Assembly: GCA_903859215.1 (NCBI GenBank)
Contig: CAIOLW010000032.1
Span: 1-34,021, forward strand
Length of the DNA stretch: 34,021 nt
Reading direction: 5' to 3'
Origin: an uncultured bacterium
GTDB lineage: Bacteria > Krumholzibacteriota > Krumholzibacteriia > LZORAL124-64-63
Part shown: positions 7,750 to 15,160 of the stretch, in pieces
How positions within the stretch are numbered: the first letter of the stretch is position 1
Layout of the letters: each line of letters begins with the position of its first letter
Translations under genes and position numbers: made by a program
Notes under the pieces: model-generated
Databases searched by the model: none
What the model was told of the DNA's origin: nothing
What the model saw: the letters and a program-made list of their open reading frames with translations, nothing else

Positions 7750-8496
7750 ATGCGTCTGGAAGGCAAAGTTGCGGTCATCACCGGGGGCGGGCGGGGCATC
7801 GGTCGCGCCATCGCGCTCAGGTACGCCGCCGAGGGCGCCGACGTCGTCGTCAACTACCGCCAGGACGAGGGCGCCGCGCGCGACACTGCCGCCGCCATCG
7901 AGGCGCTCGGCCGCCGCGCCCTGCTCGCGCGCGCCGACGTCACGCAGCGCGCCGGGATCCGTGAGATGTTCGCCAAGGCCGTCGCCCACTTCGGCCGCCT
8001 GGACATCCTGGTCAACAACGCCGGCATCAACCGCGTCTGCTTCTTCGAGGAGATCACCGACCAGGACTGGGACGACATCCTGGGCACCAACCTCAAGGGT
8101 CCGTTCATCTGCTGCCAGGAGGCGTTCACGCACCTGAAGGCGCGCGGCGGGCGCATCATCAACATCGCCTCGGTGGCCGGCCAGTACCACGGCCCCAAGA
8201 CGGTGCACTACGCGGTCAGCAAGGCGGGGCTCATCTCGCTGACGGCCGCGGTCGCGCGCTACGGCGCGCCGCACGGCATCCTGGTCAACGCCGTGGCGCC
8301 GGGCATCATCGAGACCGACCTGACGCGCGACGAGCTGCGTGGCCCCGGCGGCCAGAACGTCGTCGCGCTGACGCTGCTCAAGCGCCCGGGCCAGCTCGAC
8401 GACGTGGCCAGCGCCTGCGTCTTCCTGGCCTCGGACGAGCAGAACTACATGACGGGCCAGGTGCTGAGCGTGGCGGGCGGGGCGGTGCTTCCGTGA
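7750..8496 (+). CDS. Short-chain dehydrogenase/reductase (FabG-like)
   Basis: This is a classical SDR of 248 residues. The NAD(P)-binding TGGGRGIG motif is at residues 11-18, NNAG at 89-92, and the catalytic Asn114, Ser141, Tyr154 and Lys158 are all present, followed by the PGIIETDLT segment. The ATG at 7750 has AAGGAG 5 nt upstream (7739-7744); the open frame continues upstream to 7594 but without family similarity. It is the first gene of a three-gene coupled set, overlapping the methyltransferase by 4 bp (GTGA). It could act in fatty acid or secondary metabolism; FabG-like sequence alone does not fix the substrate, and the neighbours point to a dedicated small-molecule or glycan pathway. 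Confidence 0.9.
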   Translation: MRLEGKVAVITGGGRGIGRAIALRYAAEGADVVVNYRQDEGAARDTAAAIEALGRRALLARADVTQRAGIREMFAKAVAHFGRLDILVNNAGINRVCFFEEITDQDWDDILGTNLKGPFICCQEAFTHLKARGGRIINIASVAGQYHGPKTVHYAVSKAGLISLTAAVARYGAPHGILVNAVAPGIIETDLTRDELRGPGGQNVVALTLLKRPGQLDDVASACVFLASDEQNYMTGQVLSVAGGAVLP

Positions 8497-9170
8497 GCCG
8501 CCTCAATATCCGCCCCCACCAGGTCTTCATGCTGCACCGCACGCCGACCGCGGCCGAGCGCCTCGTCTCGTTCGTGCTGCCGACCGACCGCACGCCGAAG
8601 CTGATCGAGACCGCCATCCTGGTCGCGCTGTGCAAGGCGCTCGACGCGCGTCACGTGCTGGAGATCGGCACCCTGTACGGCATCCAGACGCTGAACATCG
8701 CGGCGAACCTGCCGCACGGCGGCCACGTGTGGACGCTGGACCTGGGTGACGACGACCTGACGACCGCCGAGATGGATGAGCGCGACCGCGCCATCGCCCA
8801 GCTGCCGCGCGACGCGCAGGCCGAACCCGCGTTCGCCGTCGAGCCCTGGTCCACGCGCGTGACGAAGCTGACCGGCGACTCGACGCGCTACGACTTCACG
8901 CCGCTGAACGGGACGATGAACCTGGTCTACGTCGACGGCGGCCACGATGCGCGCACCGTCGCCTCGGACACGCACAACGCGTTCGCGCTGCTCGATGCGG
9001 CGCGCCCAGGCGCCGTCGTCTGGCACGACGACGCCAACCCGCTGCACCCCGACGTGGGCGCCCATCTGGACCAGGTCGGTTGCGAGCGCAACGTCTACCA
9101 CGTCGGCGACACCATGCTGGCGTTCGCCCTCAACCCGGCGGCCGCCGCGCTGGCCGCGCAGCTGTCATGA
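8493..9170 (+). CDS. Class I SAM-dependent methyltransferase
   Basis: The 225-residue protein carries the SAM-binding motif I VLEIGTLYGIQTLNIA at residues 55-70, an acidic motif II region (WTLDLG), and VYVDGGHDARTV plus a WHDD motif that fit the Methyltransf_24 type of O-methyltransferase. The GTG start at 8493 overlaps the SDR stop in GTGA, and its own TGA overlaps the ATP-grasp start in ATGA, so all three genes are translationally coupled. The substrate is unknown. With an SDR before it and an ATP-grasp ligase after it, it probably modifies an intermediate of the same pathway. Confidence 0.85.
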   Translation: MSRLNIRPHQVFMLHRTPTAAERLVSFVLPTDRTPKLIETAILVALCKALDARHVLEIGTLYGIQTLNIAANLPHGGHVWTLDLGDDDLTTAEMDERDRAIAQLPRDAQAEPAFAVEPWSTRVTKLTGDSTRYDFTPLNGTMNLVYVDGGHDARTVASDTHNAFALLDAARPGAVVWHDDANPLHPDVGAHLDQVGCERNVYHVGDTMLAFALNPAAAALAAQLS

Positions 9171-10441
9171 ACGCGCCGACGCCCAGCCTGCTCGTCCTCG
9201 GCGGCAGCACCGACCAGCTGTTCATGCTGAAGACCGCCCGCGAGATGGGCCTGCGCACCGCGTGCCTGGACGGCAACGCGCGCGCGCCCGGCCTGGGCGC
9301 CGCGAACCTGGCGGCCGCGATCGACTTTTCCGACCTCGACGCCGTCTGTGCCTGGATCGACCGCCAGCGCGAGGCCGGCGAGGCCCTGCAGGGCGTCGCC
9401 ACCATGGGCAGCGACGTGCCTCACCTGGTGGCCGCCATCGCCGCGCGCTACGGCTGGAACGGCCCCACGGCCGAGACCGGCCGCCTGGCCACCGACAAGC
9501 TGGCGATGAAGGAGTGCTTCGCGGCGCAGGGCGTCGCCGTGCCGCGCTATGCGGCGGTGACCGACAGCGCCGACGTGCGCCGGACATGGAAGGACTGGAA
9601 CTGCCGCCAGGTCGTCATCAAGCCCACCGACCGCGCCGGCTCGCGCGGTGTGCGCGTGCTCGCGCGCGATGACCAGGTCGACGACGCCGTCACCCACGCC
9701 CGCGGCCAGGGCCGCAGCGGCGCGCTGCTGCTCGAGGAGTTCATCGACGGCCCGCAGATCTCCACCGAGACCGTGGTCTGGCGCGGCCGCGCCGTCACGC
9801 CGGGCTTCGCCGACCGCCTGTACGAGGGCATGGAATCGTTCCACCCGCAGATCATGGAGAACGGCGGCTGGCTGCCGTCGCGCTTTTCCGGCACTTCGGT
9901 GCGCGCCGACGTCGAGGCCCTGGTCGAGTCCGCCGCCCGCGCGCTGGGCATCGACAGCGGCGTCGGCAAGGGCGACGTGGTGGTGTGCCCGCGGCGCGGG
10001 CCCTTGATGATCGAGATGGCCGCCCGCCTGTCGGGCGGCGACTTCAGCGCCGGCCTGGTTCCCTTGGGCACCGGCGTGAACTATGTGCGCGCGGTGATCG
10101 ACATCGCGATGGGCCGCGAGCCCGACTGGGCCGCGCTCGAGCCCGCCCGCGACGTGACCGTCGCCAACCGCTACTTCTTCCCGCCCGCCGGCCACCTCGA
10201 GGCCGTCGACGTGCCGCCCGACTTCCGCGCCAAGCCCGGCGTCGTGAAGCTCGAGCTCTCCTACGGACCCGGCGACGCCATCCCCGTCATCAGCAGCCAC
10301 GGCGAGCGTGCCGGGGTGATGGTGCTGACGGGGCCGGACCGCGCCACGGTGCAGGCGCTCATCGACGAGGGGTACGCGCGGGTGCGGTTCAAGCTGGATG
10401 GCCAGTGGCGGACCGGGGAGCCGGGGACCGGGCGGGGCTGA
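9167..10441 (+). CDS. ATP-grasp domain ligase
   Basis: The 424-residue protein begins with a Rossmann-like SLLVLGGSTDQLFMLKTARE segment, then the ATP-grasp core: ATDKLAMKECFAAQGVAVPRY, the lysine-bearing QVVIKPTDRAGSRGV loop, LLLEEFIDGPQISTE, and the metal-binding MIEMAARLSGGD end. ATP-grasp enzymes ligate a carboxylate to an amine, thiol or imino nucleophile through an acyl phosphate. It overlaps the methyltransferase gene (ATGA) and is followed by a palindrome with a T run. The substrate cannot be read from sequence; the family includes amino acid ligases and nucleotide-sugar or peptide-type biosynthetic enzymes. Confidence 0.87.
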   Translation: MNAPTPSLLVLGGSTDQLFMLKTAREMGLRTACLDGNARAPGLGAANLAAAIDFSDLDAVCAWIDRQREAGEALQGVATMGSDVPHLVAAIAARYGWNGPTAETGRLATDKLAMKECFAAQGVAVPRYAAVTDSADVRRTWKDWNCRQVVIKPTDRAGSRGVRVLARDDQVDDAVTHARGQGRSGALLLEEFIDGPQISTETVVWRGRAVTPGFADRLYEGMESFHPQIMENGGWLPSRFSGTSVRADVEALVESAARALGIDSGVGKGDVVVCPRRGPLMIEMAARLSGGDFSAGLVPLGTGVNYVRAVIDIAMGREPDWAALEPARDVTVANRYFFPPAGHLEAVDVPPDFRAKPGVVKLELSYGPGDAIPVISSHGERAGVMVLTGPDRATVQALIDEGYARVRFKLDGQWRTGEPGTGRG

Positions 10442-10453
10442 TCCGCGTCACGA

Positions 10454-10476
10454 CTTGCGCCGGCGCAAGCCTTTTT
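10454..10476 (+). terminator. Palindrome plus T run after the ATP-grasp gene; also one copy of the repeated palindrome
   Basis: A perfect 16-bp palindrome CTTGCGCCGGCGCAAG at 10454-10469 is followed by CC and five T, resembling a compact intrinsic terminator. Its 14-bp core is identical to three copies within the HNH gene at 27.0-27.6 kb, so it may be a dispersed element that happens to serve as a terminator. Confidence 0.5.
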
Positions 10477-10555
10477 CACCCACGATCCGCGCCCATTGAC
10501 GGACCCACCGCGATGCGCGATTCTCCCGACATCACCCCCGCCGGAGGTCCGTCCC

Positions 10556-12277
10556 ATGTCACGTCGCCTCTTCCTGCCCGCGTGCGCGCTGTTGCTGGCC
10601 TTCATCCTGGCGCTCCCCGCCCTCGCCGAGGACGCCCCCAAGGGCCCGCCCATCGACGCGGTCGCCGTCCGCGCCGCCGACCTCATCAGCGGCCTCGACC
10701 TGACCGGCGCCGAGATCGGCCTGATGCTGCCCGACCTGCTCGACCAGCGGAACGCCTACCTGGCGCTGCACGCAAAGCAGGTGCCGAACGGCGTGCCGCC
10801 CGCGCTGCGCTTCGACCCGTGGACCGACGCCATCGGCCAGCAGGACAAGGCCGGCAACCTGCCCGCCGCCCCCGCCCGCTTCGCCAAAGCCGGCCCGCAG
10901 CAGCGCCCCGCGAACCTGGACGACCTCGCGTTCGCCGACATCGCCACGCTCAGTCGCCTCATCCACGACAAGAAGATCTCCTGCGTCGAGCTGACGCAGT
11001 GGTCGCTCGACCGGCTGACGAAGTACGATCCGCAGCTGCACTGCGTCATCACGCTGCTGCCCGAACGGGCGCTGGCCCGCGCCCGCGAACTGGACGCGAT
11101 GCTCGCGCGCGGCAAGGACCTCGGCCCGCTGCACGGCATCCCCTGCGGCGTGAAGGACCTCTTTGCACTGGCCGGCGCGCCCACCACGTGGGGCGCCGAG
11201 CCGTACCGCGACCAGGTCATCGCCCAGGACGCCACTGTCGTCAGCAAGCTGGACAAGGCCGGCGCCGTCGTCGTCGCGAAGTTCTCGCTCGGCGCGCTCG
11301 CGATGGACGACGTCTGGATCGACGGCGTCATGACGCGCAACCCGTGGAATCTGGAGAAGGGCTCAAGCGGCTCGTCGGCGGGTTCGGCGTGCGCCGTGTC
11401 GGCCGGCCTGGTGCCGTTCGCCATCGGCACCGAGACCTGGGGCTCCATCGTCTCGCCCAGCTCGCGCTGCGGCGTCACGGGCCTGCGCCCCACCTACGGC
11501 CGCATCAGCCGCGACGGCGCGATGGCCCTCAGCTGGAGCATGGACAAGGTCGGCTCCATCGCGCGCACGGTCGAGGACTGCGCCATCGTGCTCGACGCCA
11601 TCCGCGGTCCCGACGGCCGCGACCCCAACGTCACCAACGCGCCGTTCCCCTACGACACGCGGCGATCGCTGAAGGGCCTTCGCGTGGGCTATCTGAAGAA
11701 GGACTTCGCCGAGACGCGCGGCGACAGCCTGGTCGATGCGCAGGCGCTGGCCGTCGTCGAGAAGCTGTGCAAGGACCAGGGCGCCACGTTCACGCCGGTC
11801 GAGCTGCCGCTCGACAAGCTGGGCGTGGACATCTATTCGCTGGCCATCATCCTGTCGGCCGAGGCCGGCGCCGCCTTCCAGGACCTGACGCTCAGCAACC
11901 GCGACGACCTGCTCTCGCGGCAGGGCCGCGGCGACTGGCCGAACATCTTTCGCGCCGCGCAGTACATCCCCGCCGTCGAGTACGTGCAGGCCAACCGGCA
12001 GCGCACCGTCCTGCTGCAGCTGATGAACCAGTTGTTCGAGCAGGTCGACGTCATCGTCACGCCCTCACTGACGAGCCCCAGCCTCCTGGTCACGAACCTG
12101 ACCGGCCATCCGCAGGTGTGTGTGCCCAGCGGCGAGGGGAAGGAGAACCCGCTGGCGTCGATCGGCTTCATCGGCCGGCTCAACGACGAGGCGACGGTGC
12201 TGGCGGCCGCCCGCGCCTTCGAGCAGGCGACGCCGTGGCATGATCGGCATCCGGAGGGGTGGCAGGCGGGGAAATAG
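10556..12277 (+). CDS. Exported amidase-signature family hydrolase
   Basis: The 573-residue protein belongs to the amidase signature family, with the Ser-cisSer-Lys triad readable as Lys200 (GIPCGVKDLF), Ser273 (KGSSGSSAGSA) and Ser297 (GTETWGSI); the 24-residue Ser-Ser spacing matches the family. It adds an N-terminal signal peptide (residues 1-24, LLLAFILALPALA) and about 100 extra residues before the catalytic domain, so it is probably periplasmic and not GatA, which also normally has GatB/C partners. The ATG at 10556 has GGAGG 8 nt upstream. It stands 114 bp after the ATP-grasp gene and converges with the ATPase gene, leaving 20 bp. Substrate (amide, peptide amide, acylated amine) is unknown. 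Confidence 0.9.
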   Translation: MSRRLFLPACALLLAFILALPALAEDAPKGPPIDAVAVRAADLISGLDLTGAEIGLMLPDLLDQRNAYLALHAKQVPNGVPPALRFDPWTDAIGQQDKAGNLPAAPARFAKAGPQQRPANLDDLAFADIATLSRLIHDKKISCVELTQWSLDRLTKYDPQLHCVITLLPERALARARELDAMLARGKDLGPLHGIPCGVKDLFALAGAPTTWGAEPYRDQVIAQDATVVSKLDKAGAVVVAKFSLGALAMDDVWIDGVMTRNPWNLEKGSSGSSAGSACAVSAGLVPFAIGTETWGSIVSPSSRCGVTGLRPTYGRISRDGAMALSWSMDKVGSIARTVEDCAIVLDAIRGPDGRDPNVTNAPFPYDTRRSLKGLRVGYLKKDFAETRGDSLVDAQALAVVEKLCKDQGATFTPVELPLDKLGVDIYSLAIILSAEAGAAFQDLTLSNRDDLLSRQGRGDWPNIFRAAQYIPAVEYVQANRQRTVLLQLMNQLFEQVDVIVTPSLTSPSLLVTNLTGHPQVCVPSGEGKENPLASIGFIGRLNDEATVLAAARAFEQATPWHDRHPEGWQAGK

Positions 12278-12297
12278 GAATCGGAACGGGGGTGCCT

Positions 12298-13449
12298 CTA
12301 GTTTGCGCCGAGGCACCCCTCCCCGATCTCAGCCAATGGCACGACATCGATGTGATCGGTCAGCTGATAGCGCTGCTGCCCGGGATAGACCACGACGATC
12401 CGCTCCAGCCCGAGATCATCCAGCGCCGTCCGCAGCGAAGGGGTCATGCGCGGCGCATCGGCGCGCTTGCACTCGACGCCGATCAGGCGCTCGCCACGGC
12501 GAAGGATCAAGTCGATCTCCGCGCCCTGGTGCGTGCCCCAGAAGAAGGCCTCGTCATGCGGCTCGGTCGCCAGGACCTGCTCGATGACGAAACCCTCCCA
12601 CGAGGCGCCCAGCCGCGGATGGTTGACCAGTTCCTTCTCGTTGGCGACACCCAGCAACTGGTGCAGCAACCCGCTGTCGCGGACATACACCTTCGGTGAC
12701 TTCACCTGCCGTTTCCCCAGGTTGGCATGCCACGGCTGCAGCTGGCGGATCATGAGCGCATCGGTCAGCAGGTCCAGGTAGCGGCGGCAGGTCGCCTCGG
12801 TGACACCGAGCGCCCGCGCCGGCTCGGATGTCTTCCACACCTGCCCGTGATAGTGGGCGACCATGTTCCAGAAGCGGAGCAACGTCGTGGCGGGCACCCG
12901 CACGCCCCACTGCGGAAAATCGCGCTCGAGCAGCGACTGGATGAACTGGCGGCGCCACGCCACGCTGTCCTCCTCGGTCGCCGCGAGGTACGACAACGGG
13001 AAGCCGCCGCGTCGCCACAACACCGGCGCTGCTTCGCTGCCCAGCTCGCGCTGCGAGAACCCGCCGATGACGATGCGCTCACGACGCCCCGCCAGGCTCT
13101 CCGAACTCTGGCGTTCGAGCTCGCCCGAGGCGCTGCCGAGAATGAGGAAGCGCGCCGCGTTGTCGGCGCGATCGACCAGCACGCGCAGGATCGGGAACAG
13201 CTCCGGACGCCGCTGCACCTCGTCGATGACGACGAGCCCCTTCAGCGACTGCAGCGCCGTTCGAGGTTCCTCGAGCCGCGCCACACTGACCGGATCCTCC
13301 AGGTCGAAGTAGTTCTCGGAGTGTTCGCTGAGCAGCTCGCGGGCAATTGTTGTCTTGCCGCACTGGCGCGGCCCGCTCAGGACCACGACCGGACTGCGGC
13401 GCAGGGCGGCTTCGATCGAGGCACGGATGTTTGTTCGTTGGATTGTCAT
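12298..13449 (-). CDS. AAA-type ATPase with C-terminal DUF4143 domain
   Basis: The 383-residue protein has a Walker A LSGPRQCGKTT at about residues 24-34 and a Walker B-like GLVVIDEVQRRPEL at about 72-85, then a winged-helix-like region (ALGVTEATCRRYLDLLTDALMI), and a DUF4143 C-terminus with a nuclease-like HQGAEIDLIL...GVECKRADAP pattern near the end. This AAA_14/DUF4143 family is widespread and patchily distributed; its molecular role is not established, although the C-terminal E/D...ECK residues resemble PD-(D/E)XK nucleases. Start chosen at ATG 13449; no Shine-Dalgarno sequence is visible, and an upstream TTG at 13485 lies in the operator. It is a stand-alone gene with its own palindromic control site. 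Confidence 0.88.
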   Translation of the reverse strand: MTIQRTNIRASIEAALRRSPVVVLSGPRQCGKTTIARELLSEHSENYFDLEDPVSVARLEEPRTALQSLKGLVVIDEVQRRPELFPILRVLVDRADNAARFLILGSASGELERQSSESLAGRRERIVIGGFSQRELGSEAAPVLWRRGGFPLSYLAATEEDSVAWRRQFIQSLLERDFPQWGVRVPATTLLRFWNMVAHYHGQVWKTSEPARALGVTEATCRRYLDLLTDALMIRQLQPWHANLGKRQVKSPKVYVRDSGLLHQLLGVANEKELVNHPRLGASWEGFVIEQVLATEPHDEAFFWGTHQGAEIDLILRRGERLIGVECKRADAPRMTPSLRTALDDLGLERIVVVYPGQQRYQLTDHIDVVPLAEIGEGCLGAN

Positions 13450-13457
13450 GGCACCAA

Positions 13458-13502
13458 AATACCATGAAAATCTATATGCCACCAATAGATTATCATGGTA
13501 TT
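13458..13502. promoter_or_regulatory. Large inverted repeat (18-bp arms) upstream of the AAA/DUF4143 gene
   Basis: Arms at 13458-13475 and 13485-13502 are complementary at 17 of 18 positions, with a 9-nt loop (13476-13484). It begins 8 bp before the ATPase ATG and covers the likely -10 and transcription start, the expected place for a repressor operator; as RNA it could also fold into a hairpin over the leader. Confidence 0.7.
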
Positions 13503-13518
13503 CCTAATTGAAGGCCAA
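13489..13518 (-). promoter_or_regulatory. Candidate promoter of the AAA/DUF4143 gene
   Basis: On the minus strand TTGGCC (13518-13513) and GATAAT (13494-13489) are 18 nt apart. The -10 lies within the right arm of the inverted repeat, so protein binding there would block it. The predicted start near 13482 gives a leader of about 33 nt. Confidence 0.4.
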
Positions 13519-13617
13519 AATGTGCCGTGGCAAAAGTTGACGTTCACCGCGCATTCGCCCGTAAAAGTCGCCACGACATGGACTTGCGCTGGAGCGACAA
13601 ATCCGACCAAATCCCTC

Positions 13618-13646
13618 TTGACTAACAGGACAAGATTGTCCACAAT
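13618..13646 (+). promoter_or_regulatory. Promoter with internal palindrome upstream of the ferredoxin gene
   Basis: TTGACT (13618-13623) and CACAAT (13641-13646) are 17 nt apart. Between them a perfect inverted repeat, GGACAA-GA-TTGTCC (13628-13641), fills the spacer and touches the -10; an overlapping ATTGT-CC-ACAAT (13635-13646) forms a second dyad. This looks like an operator for a repressor or redox regulator, which I cannot name. Confidence 0.45.
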
Positions 13647-13679
13647 TGATCCCGGACCACAACCGGGAGGGCGAGCGCC

Positions 13680-14480
13680 ATGGCCGTGCGGAAGATCGTG
13701 AACATCGACGAGGACCTGTGCGACGGCTGCGGCGACTGCGTGCCGTCCTGCGCCGAGGGCGCCATCCAGATCATCGGCGGCAAGGCCGTCCTGCTGGCAG
13801 ACAACCTCTGCGATGGCCTGGGCGCCTGCCTGGGCGAGTGCCCCCAAGGCGCCATCACGGTCACCGAGCGTGACGCCGACGAGTTCGACGAGATCGCCGT
13901 CGACCTCCACCTCGCGAAGATGCCCGACCTGGGCCCGACCCACGGCGGCCACGGCCGCGGTCCCGCCCTGGCCGGCCTAAACGAATCGGCGGTAGTCCAC
14001 GGCGGCGGCGGCGGCGGTTGCCCCAGTTCCCGCACCATGCACTTCCCCGTCGCCGGCCCCCCGACCGCAGTACCCTCTGGCGCGCCCGCCCCCGCCGCCT
14101 CCGAACTGCGCCAGTGGCCCGTGCAACTGCACCTGGTTTCCCCCACCGCGCCGTACTTCCAGGGCGCCGACCTGCTGCTGGCCGCCGACTGCTGCGCGTT
14201 CGCCAGCGCCGAGTTCCACCAGCGCTTCCTGCGCGGCAAAGCCCTCGCGATGGCCTGCCCGAAGCTGGACAGCGGCCGCGAGATCTACCTGGCCAAGCTC
14301 GTCGCCATGATCGACCAGTCGCGCATCAACACGCTGACGGTCGCGATCATGGAAGTGCCCTGCTGCAGCGGGCTGCTGTCGCTGGCCAAGGAAGCGGTGG
14401 CTGCGGCGAGCCGGAAGGTGCCGATCAAGCTGACGATACTGGGCGTGCAGGGGCAGGTCGTGCGCGAGGAGTGGAGCTAG
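13680..14480 (+). CDS. Ferredoxin-domain protein with Cys-rich C-terminal domain
   Basis: The 266-residue protein has an N-terminal ferredoxin domain: first cluster C14/17/20/24, second motif C44...C50...C54 in which the position expected for the second Cys is Leu47, so the second site is likely a three-Cys cluster or altered. A Gly/Pro-rich linker (about residues 80-140, including a run of six Gly) leads to a C-terminal domain with LLLAADCCAFA, MACPKLDS and MEVPCCSGL cysteine motifs. I have seen this architecture in cytoplasmic ferredoxins that often neighbour hybrid-cluster protein genes, but no hcp is in this window. ATG 13680 has GGGAGG 9 nt upstream. It probably senses or carries electrons in the cytoplasm; partner unknown. 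Confidence 0.8.
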   Translation: MAVRKIVNIDEDLCDGCGDCVPSCAEGAIQIIGGKAVLLADNLCDGLGACLGECPQGAITVTERDADEFDEIAVDLHLAKMPDLGPTHGGHGRGPALAGLNESAVVHGGGGGGCPSSRTMHFPVAGPPTAVPSGAPAPAASELRQWPVQLHLVSPTAPYFQGADLLLAADCCAFASAEFHQRFLRGKALAMACPKLDSGREIYLAKLVAMIDQSRINTLTVAIMEVPCCSGLLSLAKEAVAAASRKVPIKLTILGVQGQVVREEWS

Positions 14481-14490
14481 TCGCTCCGCC

Positions 14491-14518
14491 TGCGGTTGCG
14501 GTTGCGGTTGCGGTTGCG
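14491..14518. repeat. Short tandem hexamer repeat
   Basis: TGCGGT occurs four times in tandem from 14491 to 14514, followed by a partial unit, 10 bp after the ferredoxin stop. It is a simple repeat that could slip; it is not in a gene. Confidence 0.8.
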
Positions 14519-14553
14519 TGGCGTGGGCCGCCGCGATATCCCGGCCCCGGCGT

Positions 14554-14669
14554 GCATACACGCAAACGGCAGATGGTTGACTTATCAACCAATTTCGGGG
14601 CTCGAAACGGTAGGTTTGGGCGCCAAAAATAGTTGATAAGTCAACCAACAGCCGAACCACTGTATATGC
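14554..14669. repeat. 116-bp inverted-repeat element in the convergent ferredoxin/argR gap
   Basis: Two perfect 16-bp arms at 14574-14589 and 14632-14647 flank a 42-nt spacer. Each arm contains its own palindrome (TGGTTGA-CTTA-TCAACCA at 14574-14591; GTTGA-TAAG-TCAAC at 14632-14645). Weaker symmetry continues outward (CGGC/GCCG at 14567-14570 and 14651-14654; 7 of 8 complementary at 14554-14561 and 14662-14669). It could be a bidirectional terminator, a paired operator or a small non-autonomous mobile element; no T run follows either arm. Confidence 0.7.
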
Positions 14670-14710
14670 GTCCGCGAGGGCCGACCCCCCGCCCCGGACC
14701 ACCCGCGAAC

Positions 14711-15160
14711 CTACCCCGCCCGGAACAACTGATCCTTCAGGAACGCAAGCACGCTGTCGGTCTTCTTCGCACAAGCGGGAATGACCAGCAGCGTGTTGTC
14801 GCCGGCGACGGTGCCGATGATGTCGGCGTTCTTCTGCACATCGATGAACTCGCCCACCGTGTGCGCCGCCCCAGGGATGGTGCGCACCACGATCAGCAGC
14901 TCGTTGCTGTCGATGCCCACCACTTCGGCGCCGATGATCGGTCGCATCGCCGAGCTGCCCGGCTCCGAAGGCATCGCGTAGGCCATCACGCCCCCGCGCA
15001 AGATGCGACTGACGCCGAGTTCCTTCATGTCGCGCGACAGCGTCGCCTGCGTCACATCCTGCCCGCGCAGGCCCAGTTCGCGCTTGAGGTCCTCCTGCGA
15101 CGTGATCGTCCGCGTCGCCAGCAGTTCCTTGATGGCCAGGTGCCGTTCGATCTTGGTCAT
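14711..15160 (-). CDS. argR: Arginine repressor ArgR
   Basis: The 149-residue protein matches ArgR: an N-terminal winged helix (residues 1-70, IKELLATRTITSQEDLKREL, then VTQATLSRDMKELGVSRI, the recognition region) and the C-terminal hexamerisation/arginine-binding domain with GTVAGDNTLLVIP. It binds ARG boxes with L-arginine as corepressor. It is the last gene of argC-argJ-argB-argR; its ATG at 15160 overlaps the argB stop by 4 bp. Co-transcription puts the repressor under its own control through the boxes at 18286-18323. Confidence 0.95.
   Translation of the reverse strand: MTKIERHLAIKELLATRTITSQEDLKRELGLRGQDVTQATLSRDMKELGVSRILRGGVMAYAMPSEPGSSAMRPIIGAEVVGIDSNELLIVVRTIPGAAHTVGEFIDVQKNADIIGTVAGDNTLLVIPACAKKTDSVLAFLKDQLFRAG

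Noticed and set aside
9985-12243. 752-codon plus-strand frame overlapping the ATP-grasp and amidase genes
   Set aside because: It is a +1 shadow of two clear enzymes and is Arg/Pro/Ala-rich throughout.
14554-14669. Integron attC-like site
   Set aside because: The arms lack the RYYYAAC/GTTRRRY core pair in the right order and no cassette genes or integrase are nearby.
12298-14710. Toxin-antitoxin or defence island around the AAA/DUF4143 ATPase
   Set aside because: The ATPase stands alone; neighbours are an amidase and a ferredoxin, and no partner toxin, restriction or CRISPR gene was found.
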